Shown piece after piece: positions 27,807-37,227 of a DNA stretch of 64,000 nt (its first letter is position 1; each line of letters begins with the position of its first letter). The notes under the pieces are model-generated. The model ran no database searches. It saw only the letters and a program-made list of their open reading frames with translations, and was not told the origin of the DNA. Source of the DNA: Lentibacillus amyloliquefaciens (lineage in GTDB: Bacteria > Bacillota > Bacilli > Bacillales > Amphibacillaceae); NCBI RefSeq assembly GCF_001307805.1, contig NZ_CP013862.1:930001-994000 (forward strand), read 5' to 3'. Made by a program: the position numbers and the translations under genes.

Positions 27807-28480
27807 CAAGCTTCTATTTCATTTGGCGGATTATGATAGTAAACATGCTTATTAGCTTTTCTCATTCGGTGTAACGCAACCCACCAGAGACCGATCATGA
27901 AAGGAATAAGCAGGATCAACCAATCACTCGTTACGGTTTTAAGAATATAATTATACGTACCATGCAACAAAAAAGGAAACATAAGAGCCAGCAATAGGTT
28001 CCAGTTTTTATCCTGTTTGTTCATTTTAGCTTTTCCGAGGTGATACCCCATTATAACAGCGAATAATGCATGGGAAGAGACCGGAAACAATGCACGTATA
28101 ATAGCGAATTCAATACCATTTGTCATTAAATATAAAATGTTTTCAACCGCTGCAAACCCCAGACTGATTGCTACAGCATAGACGATCCCGTCGTAATGGG
28201 AATTGAATTCGGTATGATGGAAAATCACGTAAATAAAAATGAACCATTTAAAAAATTCTTCAATCAATGCCGATTGGATAAATGACTGAACAATGCTGCT
28301 CTCTGCAAAATTTTCGACCGTTAAACCATATTGTATAAACATGATCGGAAACACAAGAAGGGCGCCGAACAAAAATGTCTTGCCCATTAACAATAAAGGT
28401 TCAGCAAACTGATCTTTTAAATAAAAAAAAGCCATTAATGCAAAAGCAGGTGCGATACCCGCTGTCAATAAAGCAAGCAT
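27806..28480 (-). CDS. prsW: Intramembrane protease PrsW
   Basis: Polytopic glutamic-type membrane protease of the CPBP-like superfamily that makes the first cut in anti-sigma factor RsiW in Bacillus, releasing SigW. It has 224 residues and about seven hydrophobic segments. Catalytic motifs are EEFFKW (near 70), HYDGIVYAVAISLGFAAVEN and the His-containing PVSSHALFAVIMGYHLGKA and LLHGTYN. It is a single gene with its own terminator, between sleB and the oppositely oriented ansA, as in relatives. No rsiW or sigW lies in the window. Confidence 0.93.
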   Translation of the reverse strand: MLALLTAGIAPAFALMAFFYLKDQFAEPLLLMGKTFLFGALLVFPIMFIQYGLTVENFAESSIVQSFIQSALIEEFFKWFIFIYVIFHHTEFNSHYDGIVYAVAISLGFAAVENILYLMTNGIEFAIIRALFPVSSHALFAVIMGYHLGKAKMNKQDKNWNLLLALMFPFLLHGTYNYILKTVTSDWLILLIPFMIGLWWVALHRMRKANKHVYYHNPPNEIEA

Positions 28481-28569
28481 TTGATAAGCCCTCTTTCTCC
28501 CATGTAAGCTGTCATTATCATATCATGCAATCGAACAAATGAAAATAAAATTTGAAAAAGGTGATCATT

Positions 28570-29541
28570 GTGAAAAGCATTCTGATTATACATACTGGCG
28601 GAACCATATCAATGCTAGAAAATAAAGATACAGGGGAAGTTACAACCGCAGACAGTCATCCATTAAAAGATGTCACCGATCGTCTGTCTTTCCCGGCTCA
28701 TATTGATGAAATCATCCCTTTCTCGGTCCCTTCTCCGCAAATCACGCCACAGCATATGGTGGAAGTGGCAAATAAAATAAATGAGGCCTCCGGGGATTAT
28801 GATGGATTCGTTGTAACACATGGCACCGATACGCTTGAAGAGACAGCATATTTTCTGGATCTTACAGTCGTTGCCAATAAACCAGTTATTATTACCGGAG
28901 CTATGCGATCAGCAAATGAAATTGGATCTGACGCGCTATATAATCTGCTAAGTTCCCTGAGAACAGCAACAAACAACGAAGCGTGGAATAAAGGCGTTTT
29001 AGTGGTTATAAATGATGAAATACATACAGCACAAAATGTTACAAAGACTTCAACAAGCAATATAGCAACGTTCCAAAGTCCGCAATATGGTCCGATTGGT
29101 ATTGTCACCAAAGACGATATCATTTTTCATCATACGATTTTATCAAGAAAGATTTATCCAGTCCGTAAAACTGATAAGCGTGTTTATTTATTGAAAGCAT
29201 ACGCAGGTATGAATGGAGATATACTGGATGCTTTACACCAGGTTAAACCGGACGGTCTTGTCATCGAGGGATTGGGTGAAGGTAATTTACCAAAAGATAC
29301 CCTGAAAGCATTACAACGTATTATAAATGAACAAATACCAGTGATATTAGTGTCACGATGTTATCGGGGTATTGTTCAGCCGACATATGGTTATGACGGC
29401 GGCGGGAAACAGCTTAAAGATATGGGCATTATTTTCGCAAATGGCCTGACAGGACCCAAAGCCCGGCTCAAATTATTAATTATGCTGGAGACAACCACAA
29501 ATTTAGAAGCGCTAAAAGAAACATTTGAAAAGACATATTAA
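28570..29541 (+). CDS. ansA: Type I-like L-asparaginase
   Basis: Hydrolyses asparagine to aspartate and ammonia. Both catalytic threonine motifs are visible: IHTGGTISM near the N-terminus and THGTDTLEETAYFLD near 85-99, with GAMRSANEIGSDA next. The start is GTG 28570 with AAAGGTG upstream, giving 323 residues; the frame opens six codons earlier at a TTG without a site. There is no export signal, so it is cytoplasmic. It is one of only three plus-strand genes here and ends at a bidirectional terminator shared with bdr. Confidence 0.9.
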   Translation: MKSILIIHTGGTISMLENKDTGEVTTADSHPLKDVTDRLSFPAHIDEIIPFSVPSPQITPQHMVEVANKINEASGDYDGFVVTHGTDTLEETAYFLDLTVVANKPVIITGAMRSANEIGSDALYNLLSSLRTATNNEAWNKGVLVVINDEIHTAQNVTKTSTSNIATFQSPQYGPIGIVTKDDIIFHHTILSRKIYPVRKTDKRVYLLKAYAGMNGDILDALHQVKPDGLVIEGLGEGNLPKDTLKALQRIINEQIPVILVSRCYRGIVQPTYGYDGGGKQLKDMGIIFANGLTGPKARLKLLIMLETTTNLEALKETFEKTY

Positions 29542-29548
29542 GATAGCA

Positions 29549-29582
29549 AAAAGGGTAACAGTATTTTGCTGTTACCCTTTTG
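29549..29582. terminator. Bidirectional terminator between ansA and bdr
   Basis: AAAGGGTAACAG and CTGTTACCCTTT form a twelve-pair stem with T/A runs on both sides. The bdr stop codon lies inside one arm. Confidence 0.9.
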
Positions 29583-30552
29583 ACATAATGGCATTAGCGA
29601 TTATTCCGCCATGGTAGCGGCCATTTTCAATAAATATTTCGTTATTGTTATAACCCGCAGCTACTACCCCGGCAACATAAATACCCGGTACGTTCGTCTC
29701 CATAGTTTCCGGATCGTAATAAGGCCGTCCGCTTTCCTCATCTATCGAAACACCTGTATTCTTTAAGAATGTATGATCAGGTTTATATCCCGTCATGGCA
29801 AAAACAAAGTCATTATCAATTTCTTTCGTTTCATTTTCGGCAGTATAGACAATTTTGTCGTGTGTGATTTCGTTTACCTCGGCATTAAATTCCATCCGGA
29901 CAATATTCTTTCGGACCAATGAATCAAATTCAGGCAAAATCCAAGGTTTAATGCTCTTGGAATAAGCATCTCCGCGGTACAGAACCGTGATATTGGCACC
30001 AGCTTTATGCAATTCAAGCGTTGTATCGACTGCCGAGTTTTTGCCGCCGATAACCGTCACATTTTTGCCGAGATACGGATGAGCTTCCTTAAAATAATGC
30101 ATAACTTTCGGCAGTTCTTCGCCTGGAATGTTCATCTTGTTTGGCTGATCGTAATAACCTGTAGCAATTATGACGTTGTCAGCTATATATTTTTCATATG
30201 TTCCTTTTGCTGTTTCCGTTTCAACTGAAAATGTATTTTCATCAAAAGACGAGATTCTGAGAACGTCCTCAAATGAATTGATTCGCAAGTTTTTTCTGCT
30301 TGCCACTTCTCTGTAATAAGCCAGAGCCTGATTGCGCACCGGCTTTTTCATTTCCGTTATAAAAGGCATATCTCCAATTTCAAGTTTATCACTTGAACTG
30401 AAAAATGTTTGATGTGTCGGAAAGTTATAGATTGTGTTGACAACATTCGCTTTCTCGATAATTAATGGATTAATCCCATGTTCTTGAAGATCAATCGCAC
30501 ACGCCATGCCGCATGGGCCGCCCCCAATAACAATTGTCTTTTCTTTTCTCAT
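29572..30552 (-). CDS. bdr: Bacillithiol disulfide reductase Bdr (YpdA)
   Basis: FAD- and NADPH-dependent oxidoreductase that recycles bacillithiol disulfide in Firmicutes. The FAD motif is GGGPCGMACAIDL, the Cys there being the conserved active-site residue; the NADPH motif is VIGGKNSAVDT, and FAMTGYKPDH lies in the C-terminal half. The start is ATG 30552 with AAGGAAG upstream; the earlier in-frame Met lies within the gudB terminator. At 326 residues it is standard. It lies next to gudB, as in Bacillus subtilis. Confidence 0.9.
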   Translation of the reverse strand: MRKEKTIVIGGGPCGMACAIDLQEHGINPLIIEKANVVNTIYNFPTHQTFFSSSDKLEIGDMPFITEMKKPVRNQALAYYREVASRKNLRINSFEDVLRISSFDENTFSVETETAKGTYEKYIADNVIIATGYYDQPNKMNIPGEELPKVMHYFKEAHPYLGKNVTVIGGKNSAVDTTLELHKAGANITVLYRGDAYSKSIKPWILPEFDSLVRKNIVRMEFNAEVNEITHDKIVYTAENETKEIDNDFVFAMTGYKPDHTFLKNTGVSIDEESGRPYYDPETMETNVPGIYVAGVVAAGYNNNEIFIENGRYHGGIIANAIMSKG

Positions 30553-30583
30553 CGTACGCACTTCCTTATTATATAATTCCATT

Positions 30584-30622
30584 AAAAAACTCTTATCCAA
30601 CTATACATGATAAGAGTTTTTT
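30584..30622 (-). terminator. Terminator after gudB
   Basis: AACTCTTATC and GATAAGAGTT form a stem with an eleven-base loop and T-runs on both sides; it lies 72 bases after the gudB stop. Confidence 0.8.
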
Positions 30623-30693
30623 CGTCACATATTCCGTTTTTGAACTGATTCGCTTGCATTAAATTGCCGCAGATTCTAAAAGTATTTACTGAT

Positions 30694-31974
30694 TTATACC
30701 CAGCCGCGAAATCTTGCAGCTTCCGCCATTTTTCGCACGCCGGACATATAAGCTGCCAGACGCATATCGATACGTCTAGTCTCGGCTGTATTATAAATAT
30801 TGTTAAATGCTTTTATCATATTTTCATGAAGCTTTTCATCAATTTCTTCTGCGGACCAGTAATAACCTTGGTTGTTCTGCACCCACTCGAAATAGGACAC
30901 TGTGACGCCTCCTGAAGATGCAAGCACATCAGGAACAAGCAAAACACCACGTTCTGAAAGAATTCTGGTTCCTTCCAGAGTTGTCGGTCCATTTGCGGCT
31001 TCGACCACGATACCGGCTTTAATTTTATGCGCGTTTTCCCCGGTAATTTGATTTTGTACGGCTGCAGGCACAAGTATATCGCAATCTAATTCCAGCAGCT
31101 CATTGTTGGTGATGGTGTCTTCAAATAATTTAGTAACCGTTCCAAAACTGTCTCTTCTATCCAGTAAATAATCAATATCAAGGCCCTCAGGGTCATGAAG
31201 AGCGCCATAAGCATCTGATATGCCTACGATTTTAGCGCCTGCATCATAGAGAAATTTCGCAAGGAAGCTGCCTGCGTTTCCGAAACCTTGAACGACTACT
31301 CTTGCCCCTTTTACATCAAAACCTTTTTTCTTGGCTGCTTCATTTATACAAATTGTTACACCTTTAGCAGTAGCAGATTCCCTGCCGTGTGAACCGCCCA
31401 GAACAATTGGCTTTCCTGTGATAAAGCCCGGGTTGTTAAATTCATCAATGCGGCTGTATTCATCCATCATCCATGCCATGATTTGCGAGTTTGTAAAGAC
31501 ATCCGGCGCCGGAATATCCTTGTTCGGTCCAACGATCTGGCTGATCGCACGAACGTATCCTCTGCTGAGTCCTTCCAGTTCCCGAAAAGACATCTCACGC
31601 GGATCACAGATAATTCCGCCTTTCCCGCCGCCATATGGCAAATCAACAATTCCTGCTTTCAGACTCATCCATATTGATAAAGCCTTGACTTCTTTTTCAT
31701 TAACATTCGGGTGAAACCTGACACCGCCCTTTGTAGGTCCAACAGCATCATTGTGCTGTGCGCGGTATCCAGTGAAAATTTTAATCGAACCATCGTCCAT
31801 TCGAACCGGGATTCTTACGGTCATCATACGCATAGGATCTTTCATCAGTTCAAATACTTCGTCAGGGTAACCCAATTTCTCCAATGCGTTTTTAACAACA
31901 GTCCGTGTTGAGGCTAACACATCTGTGACTTCATTCTTATCTTTGGTAGAATCTGCTGCGTTGTCGGCTACCAT
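30694..31974 (-). CDS. gudB: NAD-specific glutamate dehydrogenase
   Basis: Catabolic oxidation of glutamate to 2-oxoglutarate and ammonia. Its 426 residues include the substrate-binding GGGKGGIICDPREMS and the catalytic Lys region VDLPYGGGKGG, then the Rossmann motif GFGNAGSFLA. ATG 31974 is preceded by AGGAGG. The region that is duplicated and inactive in laboratory Bacillus subtilis 168 reads NEKEVKALSIWMSLKAG without duplication, so the enzyme should be active. It is monocistronic. Confidence 0.93.
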   Translation of the reverse strand: MVADNAADSTKDKNEVTDVLASTRTVVKNALEKLGYPDEVFELMKDPMRMMTVRIPVRMDDGSIKIFTGYRAQHNDAVGPTKGGVRFHPNVNEKEVKALSIWMSLKAGIVDLPYGGGKGGIICDPREMSFRELEGLSRGYVRAISQIVGPNKDIPAPDVFTNSQIMAWMMDEYSRIDEFNNPGFITGKPIVLGGSHGRESATAKGVTICINEAAKKKGFDVKGARVVVQGFGNAGSFLAKFLYDAGAKIVGISDAYGALHDPEGLDIDYLLDRRDSFGTVTKLFEDTITNNELLELDCDILVPAAVQNQITGENAHKIKAGIVVEAANGPTTLEGTRILSERGVLLVPDVLASSGGVTVSYFEWVQNNQGYYWSAEEIDEKLHENMIKAFNNIYNTAETRRIDMRLAAYMSGVRKMAEAARFRGWV

Positions 31975-32138
31975 GAATTTACCTCCTATAAAATCATAAG
32001 ATATTTAAATATTAACGGTACTCAGAGATTAGTATACACTTTCCCGATAAATATGCAATAAAATCAATCGAATTTCTTCAGGGAAAAAACCGAAACGTGT
32101 AAACGATTCAACTAAGTCTTTCTCCGCAAGTGACTTTA

Positions 32139-32717
32139 TCAATGAAACGTATCCATAATTTGTTTGACAGCAGTCGACTTCATAATTTGTTTACCATACT
32201 CTTTTAACCTGTATGATGTGATAATACTTGGGAAAGAGAACTCTGACATAACGGCAATCACATTTTCTTTATCCTTTTGAAGAAACTCTGCTTCATGAAA
32301 TAACATATAGTAGCGCTTATCCATATGATATATTTGACCGCCGTGTATGCCCAATGCTGTCAAATTTGCTGCAACCTGGATGATGTCTTCAAAGTCGTCA
32401 AATGAGAAAATCAATTCTTTGCTTTCATCCAATGTCACTTTCATCTCGACGAAATCCTCATCCCATTCATCGTTGCTTCCCTTCTGGGTCACAATTACAT
32501 GCATTCCCTGCGCCTGCATTAAATGCACCTGTACGAGCAATTCACCCTCGAGTTCAAAGTCAAGCTCAGTACTTGCTTCATACATCATATCGCTGAACAA
32601 ATTGCGTACGTTGGCTGCATCGTACCATAAATCTTCTTTTGTAAACCCACGATCTATTAAGTCATCAAAAGTGAGAAAAATTGTAAATTGATTATTGGAC
32701 ACCCGTTCAATACGCAT
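32139..32717 (-). CDS. mecB: Adaptor protein MecB/YpbH (MecA family)
   Basis: A 192-residue MecA-family adaptor for the ClpC protease. The N-terminal domain (MRIERVSNNQFTIFLTFDDL) binds substrate; the C-terminal domain (about 105-192, LIFSFDDFEDIIQVAANL) binds ClpC. The shorter length and gene place next to gudB favour the YpbH paralogue over MecA, which in Bacillus lies elsewhere; the distinction needs a tree. A candidate SigA promoter (TTCAAC, 16 bases, TATAGT) lies about 90 bases upstream. Confidence 0.85.
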   Translation of the reverse strand: MRIERVSNNQFTIFLTFDDLIDRGFTKEDLWYDAANVRNLFSDMMYEASTELDFELEGELLVQVHLMQAQGMHVIVTQKGSNDEWDEDFVEMKVTLDESKELIFSFDDFEDIIQVAANLTALGIHGGQIYHMDKRYYMLFHEAEFLQKDKENVIAVMSEFSFPSIITSYRLKEYGKQIMKSTAVKQIMDTFH

Positions 32718-32890
32718 AAAGCATCCCCCTCTTCTTAACTTAAGTTATACCCGAACAAGAAACCATCGTAATGATAAGCTTGCATCTGTTTCCTTTACTA
32801 TACTATATGCTGCCGGAAAGATTGTTGAACACTATAATTTATTATTTGTATTTGGACGTGATCTATAAGCTTCTTAGACATTCGGCTAAT

Positions 32891-33107
32891 AGTGCGTGTT
32901 CAAAAAGAGGATAAAAAGGACCAAGAAGTTCGAGACGGCGCAGTTTCGAGCACAGAAAAACTCTCCCCGAATTTACATCGCACGCGAGCATTAGCGTGTT
33001 TCTTTTCCAAGGAGCCGGAATGTATGCCTTTAGATACATGAGCCGCGAAGAAACAAGCCAACGAAAAATTCGACGTGTCATTTTCACCGCACTTTTTGAA
33101 CAACCTC
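32891..33107 (+). repeat. Dispersed repeat copy B (217 bp)
   Basis: Starts AGTGCGTGTTCAAAAAGAGG and ends CACTTTTTGAACAACCTC. Inner blocks are AAGTTCGAGACGGCGCAG, a central block shared with copy D (GTATGCCTTTAGATACATGAG) and GAAACAAGCCAACG. It is flanked by TAATA on the right and CTAAT on the left, a possible short target duplication. It fills the 480-base gap between mecB and the ypbE stop, in which nothing else is seen besides the mecB promoter region. Confidence 0.75.
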
Positions 33108-33200
33108 TAATAACTTTAATGATCATATCATATTCTGAATGTTTCACTCCATGTAAACTTTCGCCTGTTTATGTATCCAATGAATCAGCGTTTTTAGTGA

Positions 33201-33538
33201 TTACATATTTCTAACAACATCAAGCAGTTCATCTCCCCAAAAATAAAACATAACAACAAACACTGCAATCAGTAAAACAGTAACGGTTACAAGCCTTTTT
33301 GAGGCATTGCTCAGTTTTAATTTTGTACGTTTTTTCGTTTTACTGTGAACTTCTTTACGGGGGGCAAGTTTAAGATATCTATATTACGCTCCGTTTTAAC
33401 ATCAGTTCCTGCATCTGAATGTTGAATTTGCGGCCTCTTTTCCTCCTGATTTGCCTCATCTTGCGTACTTTCCACCTCATCAATAAGCTTTCTCAGTTCT
33501 GAAGCCTGATCGTCTTGTTCTCTTGTTTTATTCTCCAT
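33201..33538 (-). pseudogene. ypbE: YpbE-position membrane protein with a one-base frameshift at 33359-33364
   Basis: A short acidic N-terminal region (MENKTREQDDQASELRKL) runs into a frame ending at 33317. In the adjacent frame the sequence continues with a basic stretch (APRKEVHSKTKKRTKLK), a membrane helix (LVTVTVLLIAVFVVMFYFWG) and a stop at 33201. Adding one base to the run of six G/C pairs joins both parts into 112 residues. Position between ypbD and mecB matches ypbE, but the C-terminal LysM domain of Bacillus YpbE is not found, so the assignment is by position. ATG 33538 has GAGGTG upstream. Confidence 0.6.
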
Positions 33539-33549
33539 CGGCCTGCACC

Positions 33550-34116
33550 TCATTTCTGAAAGCGAATAATCAGTCCTAATACAAAATCCACTGTAAAATG
33601 AGCAATCATTGTAACAAATAAATTTTCAGTAAGAACAAATATATACCCAATATAAAAACTTATAAATATAACAGAAACCAGCAGTACCGGTTTGTTTAAA
33701 TAACGAAAATGAACCAGAGCAAACAGAATACTGGCAACTATATACCCGAACTCTGTCTGAATCACACCCCTAAAAAGAAGTTCCTCACTCACGGAGACAA
33801 GTAAAGCGATCACCAAAATGCCCCCGACAGACCGGTTTCTAAAAATTCTATCATTAATCCCGCCATCATCATAGTATTTTCTCGGAAAAACTTTCATGAG
33901 CAACAAATCAATGAGAACAATAAAAAGGCCCGGCACCAAACCATAGAATACAAAATCACTTATCTGAAAACTGAAGTAATCCAGCCATTCATTTACTCTT
34001 TCAAATAACAGGAAACTTAATAAAAAAGTAAGACCTAACATGATCATCTGGCTCAGGACTAATTGCAGCGACAATTCTTTATCACTTAATTGTTTCACGA
34101 TGTCACTTTGTTTCAT
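33550..34116 (-). CDS. ypbD: CPBP-family intramembrane metalloprotease YpbD
   Basis: A 188-residue membrane protein of the CAAX-protease/bacteriocin-processing family with about six hydrophobic segments. Signature motifs are EELLFRGVIQTEFGY (EExxxR) and FALVHFRY, with a C-terminal HFTVDFVLG. Its target is unknown; a prenylation system is not implied. ATG 34116 (MKQSDIVKQLSDKE) has GAGG nine bases upstream and overlaps the recQ end by 14 bases; the longer frame within recQ is not coding. Confidence 0.82.
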   Translation of the reverse strand: MKQSDIVKQLSDKELSLQLVLSQMIMLGLTFLLSFLLFERVNEWLDYFSFQISDFVFYGLVPGLFIVLIDLLLMKVFPRKYYDDGGINDRIFRNRSVGGILVIALLVSVSEELLFRGVIQTEFGYIVASILFALVHFRYLNKPVLLVSVIFISFYIGYIFVLTENLFVTMIAHFTVDFVLGLIIRFQK

Positions 34117-35647
34117 TATTATAATCCTCAATAAGCAATAACTTTTTAAGTTTGGCTTCCCAGTAGAGCACAACTTCATCGGTTTCTGTTTGTTCCGGCT
34201 CCCATTTTTCAAAAGTAAACCCGCAATTGCTGCAGCAACCATACAGCGGCGGCTTGTAATTGTCCTGAAATCCTTTATAAAGATGCTTTCGCAAGCAGTT
34301 CTCTTCATGGATCCAATTTAACATTTCGTAAAGTTTTCTTTCTTTAAAGGACGTTCTTTTTTCAATAAAATGACCGATTTTGCGAATGGAATCTTTCCAG
34401 TTATTGCTATCATAAATGAGGGCTTTTCCATCCATCATACCATGCTTCTCCATTTGATAATACAAAAATCGGCATTGGACTTCATTCAGTTCTAACGTTT
34501 CAAAGATGCGGGAAGATGACGGCAATTGCATATCTTTCGAATACATATCATAAAGCTTGTTAAACAAGCCTGTTAAGTTGTCTTTTGCCGGGAGTTCATT
34601 TTGAATGATCGACCCTTGGATGTGTTCGTCTCCCGGGGAGTATAATAGCATACTGACACTGGATTTGCCGTCGCGGCCCGCTCTTCCTGTCTCCTGGAGA
34701 AAAGACTCAATTTGCAATGGAAAGTGGTAGTGCAGAATCAGCCGTATATCCCGCTTATTGATCCCCATTCCAAACGCGCTTGTACAACAGATGATGTCAA
34801 GTTGTCCATTCATGAATTGCTGCTGAATTATAATCCTGTCTATCTGCTCCATATCCCCATGATAGAATGCCACTCGCTGGAAAGAAAGTTGTCCTGATAT
34901 GTATGCAGCAATTTCTTCTGCTTTTCGCTTACTGGAAAAATAAATGAGTGTTGGAACTCTGTTTTTCCTTAAGATGTCCATCATGAAGTTTCTTTTCTCA
35001 TTGTCATTATTAACCTTTTCCACCATAAACGTTATATTATCCCTGTCCATCGGATAAATATGACTGATAATATCAGGCTTTTCCAATGAACTTATGATAT
35101 CATGCTGTACTTCCTTGGTTGCTGTCGCACTGAGTGCCAATAAAGGGGGGTTGTTCAGTTTTTTCAATACAGTGCCAAGTCTTAAATAGTCCGGTCTGAA
35201 TTCATGCCCCCACTGTGAAATGCAATGTGCTTCATCTATGACGAATAATGAAATCCTGACGTTTTTCAGCTGCCCAATCACTTCATTTTGTTGAAGAAGT
35301 TCCGGGGACAGATAAATTAATTTAAACTGATCCAATCGATTGAAAACGTCGGTCTTCTCATCTGGTCTCATAAAACTGTTTAATGCCACAACATCTTTAA
35401 ATCCTGCTGCTTTCAGCTGTTTAACCTGGTCCTCCATTAAAGAGATTAACGGGGAAACGACAATAGTGAGACCATTAAGGATCGTTGCAGGCAACTGATA
35501 GCACAATGATTTCCCCGAACCAGTCGGCAATATACCCAATACATCGTGTCCCTCTATAACATCTTCTATAATTTCTTTCTGACCTTCCCGGAAGGAATCA
35601 ATATAAAATTGCTGTTTCAATTGTTTTTTTAAGTTTTCTTTAATCAA
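34103..35647 (-). CDS. recQ: RecQ-family ATP-dependent DNA helicase
   Basis: 3'-5' DNA helicase. Motif I is GILPTGSGKS, motif II DEAHC, motif III SATATKEV, motif VI QETGRAGRDGK. A Cys cluster near the C-terminus (CLRKHL then CCSNCGF) fits the RecQ zinc-binding region. At about 514 residues it lacks an HRDC domain, like Bacillus YpbC/RecQ. The start is set at TTG 35647 with AAGGTG six bases upstream; GTG 35656 is the alternative. It follows ypbB by about 15 bases. Confidence 0.9.
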   Translation of the reverse strand: MIKENLKKQLKQQFYIDSFREGQKEIIEDVIEGHDVLGILPTGSGKSLCYQLPATILNGLTIVVSPLISLMEDQVKQLKAAGFKDVVALNSFMRPDEKTDVFNRLDQFKLIYLSPELLQQNEVIGQLKNVRISLFVIDEAHCISQWGHEFRPDYLRLGTVLKKLNNPPLLALSATATKEVQHDIISSLEKPDIISHIYPMDRDNITFMVEKVNNDNEKRNFMMDILRKNRVPTLIYFSSKRKAEEIAAYISGQLSFQRVAFYHGDMEQIDRIIIQQQFMNGQLDIICCTSAFGMGINKRDIRLILHYHFPLQIESFLQETGRAGRDGKSSVSMLLYSPGDEHIQGSIIQNELPAKDNLTGLFNKLYDMYSKDMQLPSSSRIFETLELNEVQCRFLYYQMEKHGMMDGKALIYDSNNWKDSIRKIGHFIEKRTSFKERKLYEMLNWIHEENCLRKHLYKGFQDNYKPPLYGCCSNCGFTFEKWEPEQTETDEVVLYWEAKLKKLLLIEDYNNETK

Positions 35648-35660
35648 AGCACTCACCTTG

Positions 35661-36707
35661 CTATGTGATTTTATCAGTTGCTAAAACGAGTCTAATTTGA
35701 AAATAACTGATGGTTTCATCCGCGTTCTGCTTGATGTCCTTTAGTTTATAGGAATTGGTCTTTTTGATAGCTGTACGAATTTCATCCTGCTCGTCCGGAT
35801 TCACATATTGCCCCAGCGGGAAAAATGTATCGTATAATGCGATTTCGACCATGTGGTCATAGATTGTATTCAGTTTTAACCGTCGTATGGCTGCGATATC
35901 TTCTGCAGCGTAGCCTCTATCCATAAAGTTTTTCGTTTTATTTGCTGAATTCGTTAATTTAGCTTCATCTGGCAAGTCCTGCAAAAATTGCATAAAAAGC
36001 GGGTTCATGCTTTCATTTTGGCTGATAAGCATCAGCATGCGATGAATGAGAGATGTCCTGATTAAAGGAACATCCACCTTCTCCAGTCCATATCGTTCAG
36101 CAAGCTGAAAACTGCTCATCCCATAATGATTGTAACCTGTCAGGCTATCAACAAAGATGTTTGCTTCTTTTTTGTGAAAATGCTCCAGCAATTGAAATAG
36201 TTCACCATAGAGCTGATTTAAAAATGAAGACTTGTTATTCTTCCATAAGTGATATTGTTTTTTAACCCACTCCGTCACTGCTGTTTTATCTATCACCGGA
36301 ATAAAATTAAAATAGTGCTGCTTGCTGTTTGTCATTGTTTGAATCATCAGAATGAGCCGCTCCCAGAAAACAGGCGCGTGACGGCAGTACTCCATGCCAT
36401 TAAAGTAATGATCCGGTATATTTCCGGCGTGCTGTTTGAGCCAGCTGTTCCCTTTGCTTGTCGGTATGGCGGTATTCTCTTGTGAGAGTAAAAGAGTATC
36501 ATTTTTAATCAAATGGTGTATGCGTGCGTCAAAGTCCTGTTTCAATAAAGTGGGATAAATTCCATAAAAATGATTCAACTCATAAATATGAGCATCCTGA
36601 ACTGTTTGAATTGAACGTTTTCCTTTTAATAAATGAAAGACAGCTGAAGTGCTCCGGTCACCGCGAAATTTGGAACAGCATGAAAGGATGATATAATTAA
36701 AGAGCAA
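35661..36707 (-). CDS. ypbB: YpbB helix-turn-helix domain protein
   Basis: A 348-residue protein of unknown function whose gene always precedes recQ in Bacillus. The C-terminal part (AAEDIAAIRRLKLNTIYDHM) resembles the helicase-associated helix-turn-helix domain seen at the end of RecQ and UvrD-type helicases. This suggests YpbB supplies in trans a domain missing from the short RecQ. The N-terminal part (LKGKRSIQTVQDAHIYELNHFYG) has no recognised fold. It is divergent from fer with a 154-base gap. Confidence 0.83.
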   Translation of the reverse strand: MLFNYIILSCCSKFRGDRSTSAVFHLLKGKRSIQTVQDAHIYELNHFYGIYPTLLKQDFDARIHHLIKNDTLLLSQENTAIPTSKGNSWLKQHAGNIPDHYFNGMEYCRHAPVFWERLILMIQTMTNSKQHYFNFIPVIDKTAVTEWVKKQYHLWKNNKSSFLNQLYGELFQLLEHFHKKEANIFVDSLTGYNHYGMSSFQLAERYGLEKVDVPLIRTSLIHRMLMLISQNESMNPLFMQFLQDLPDEAKLTNSANKTKNFMDRGYAAEDIAAIRRLKLNTIYDHMVEIALYDTFFPLGQYVNPDEQDEIRTAIKKTNSYKLKDIKQNADETISYFQIRLVLATDKIT

Positions 36708-36834
36708 TGTCTAAAACTCCTTTAACAAAATAATGGCATGCCACTTATTTGTCTGTTATCTCAATCATAACACGTTAGACAGAAGTTGAAATGTAAAAGA
36801 TACCGTTTTACAATTAATTGTATGGAGCGGGTGA

Positions 36835-37113
<279 letters not shown>

Positions 37114-37227
37114 TAAGCTATGCCGGCTCACAATTTTCCTTCCTCATCTTTCCTGATGACTGAAACAGGTTTTGTTTTCTTCCTGAACAAATTAGACCGA
37201 TATTTATCCGCAAAACCTCAGTAATTT

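Noticed and set aside
32718..33200. Small open frames within repeat copy B
   Set aside because: They differ between copies and have no ribosome sites, so they are not genes.
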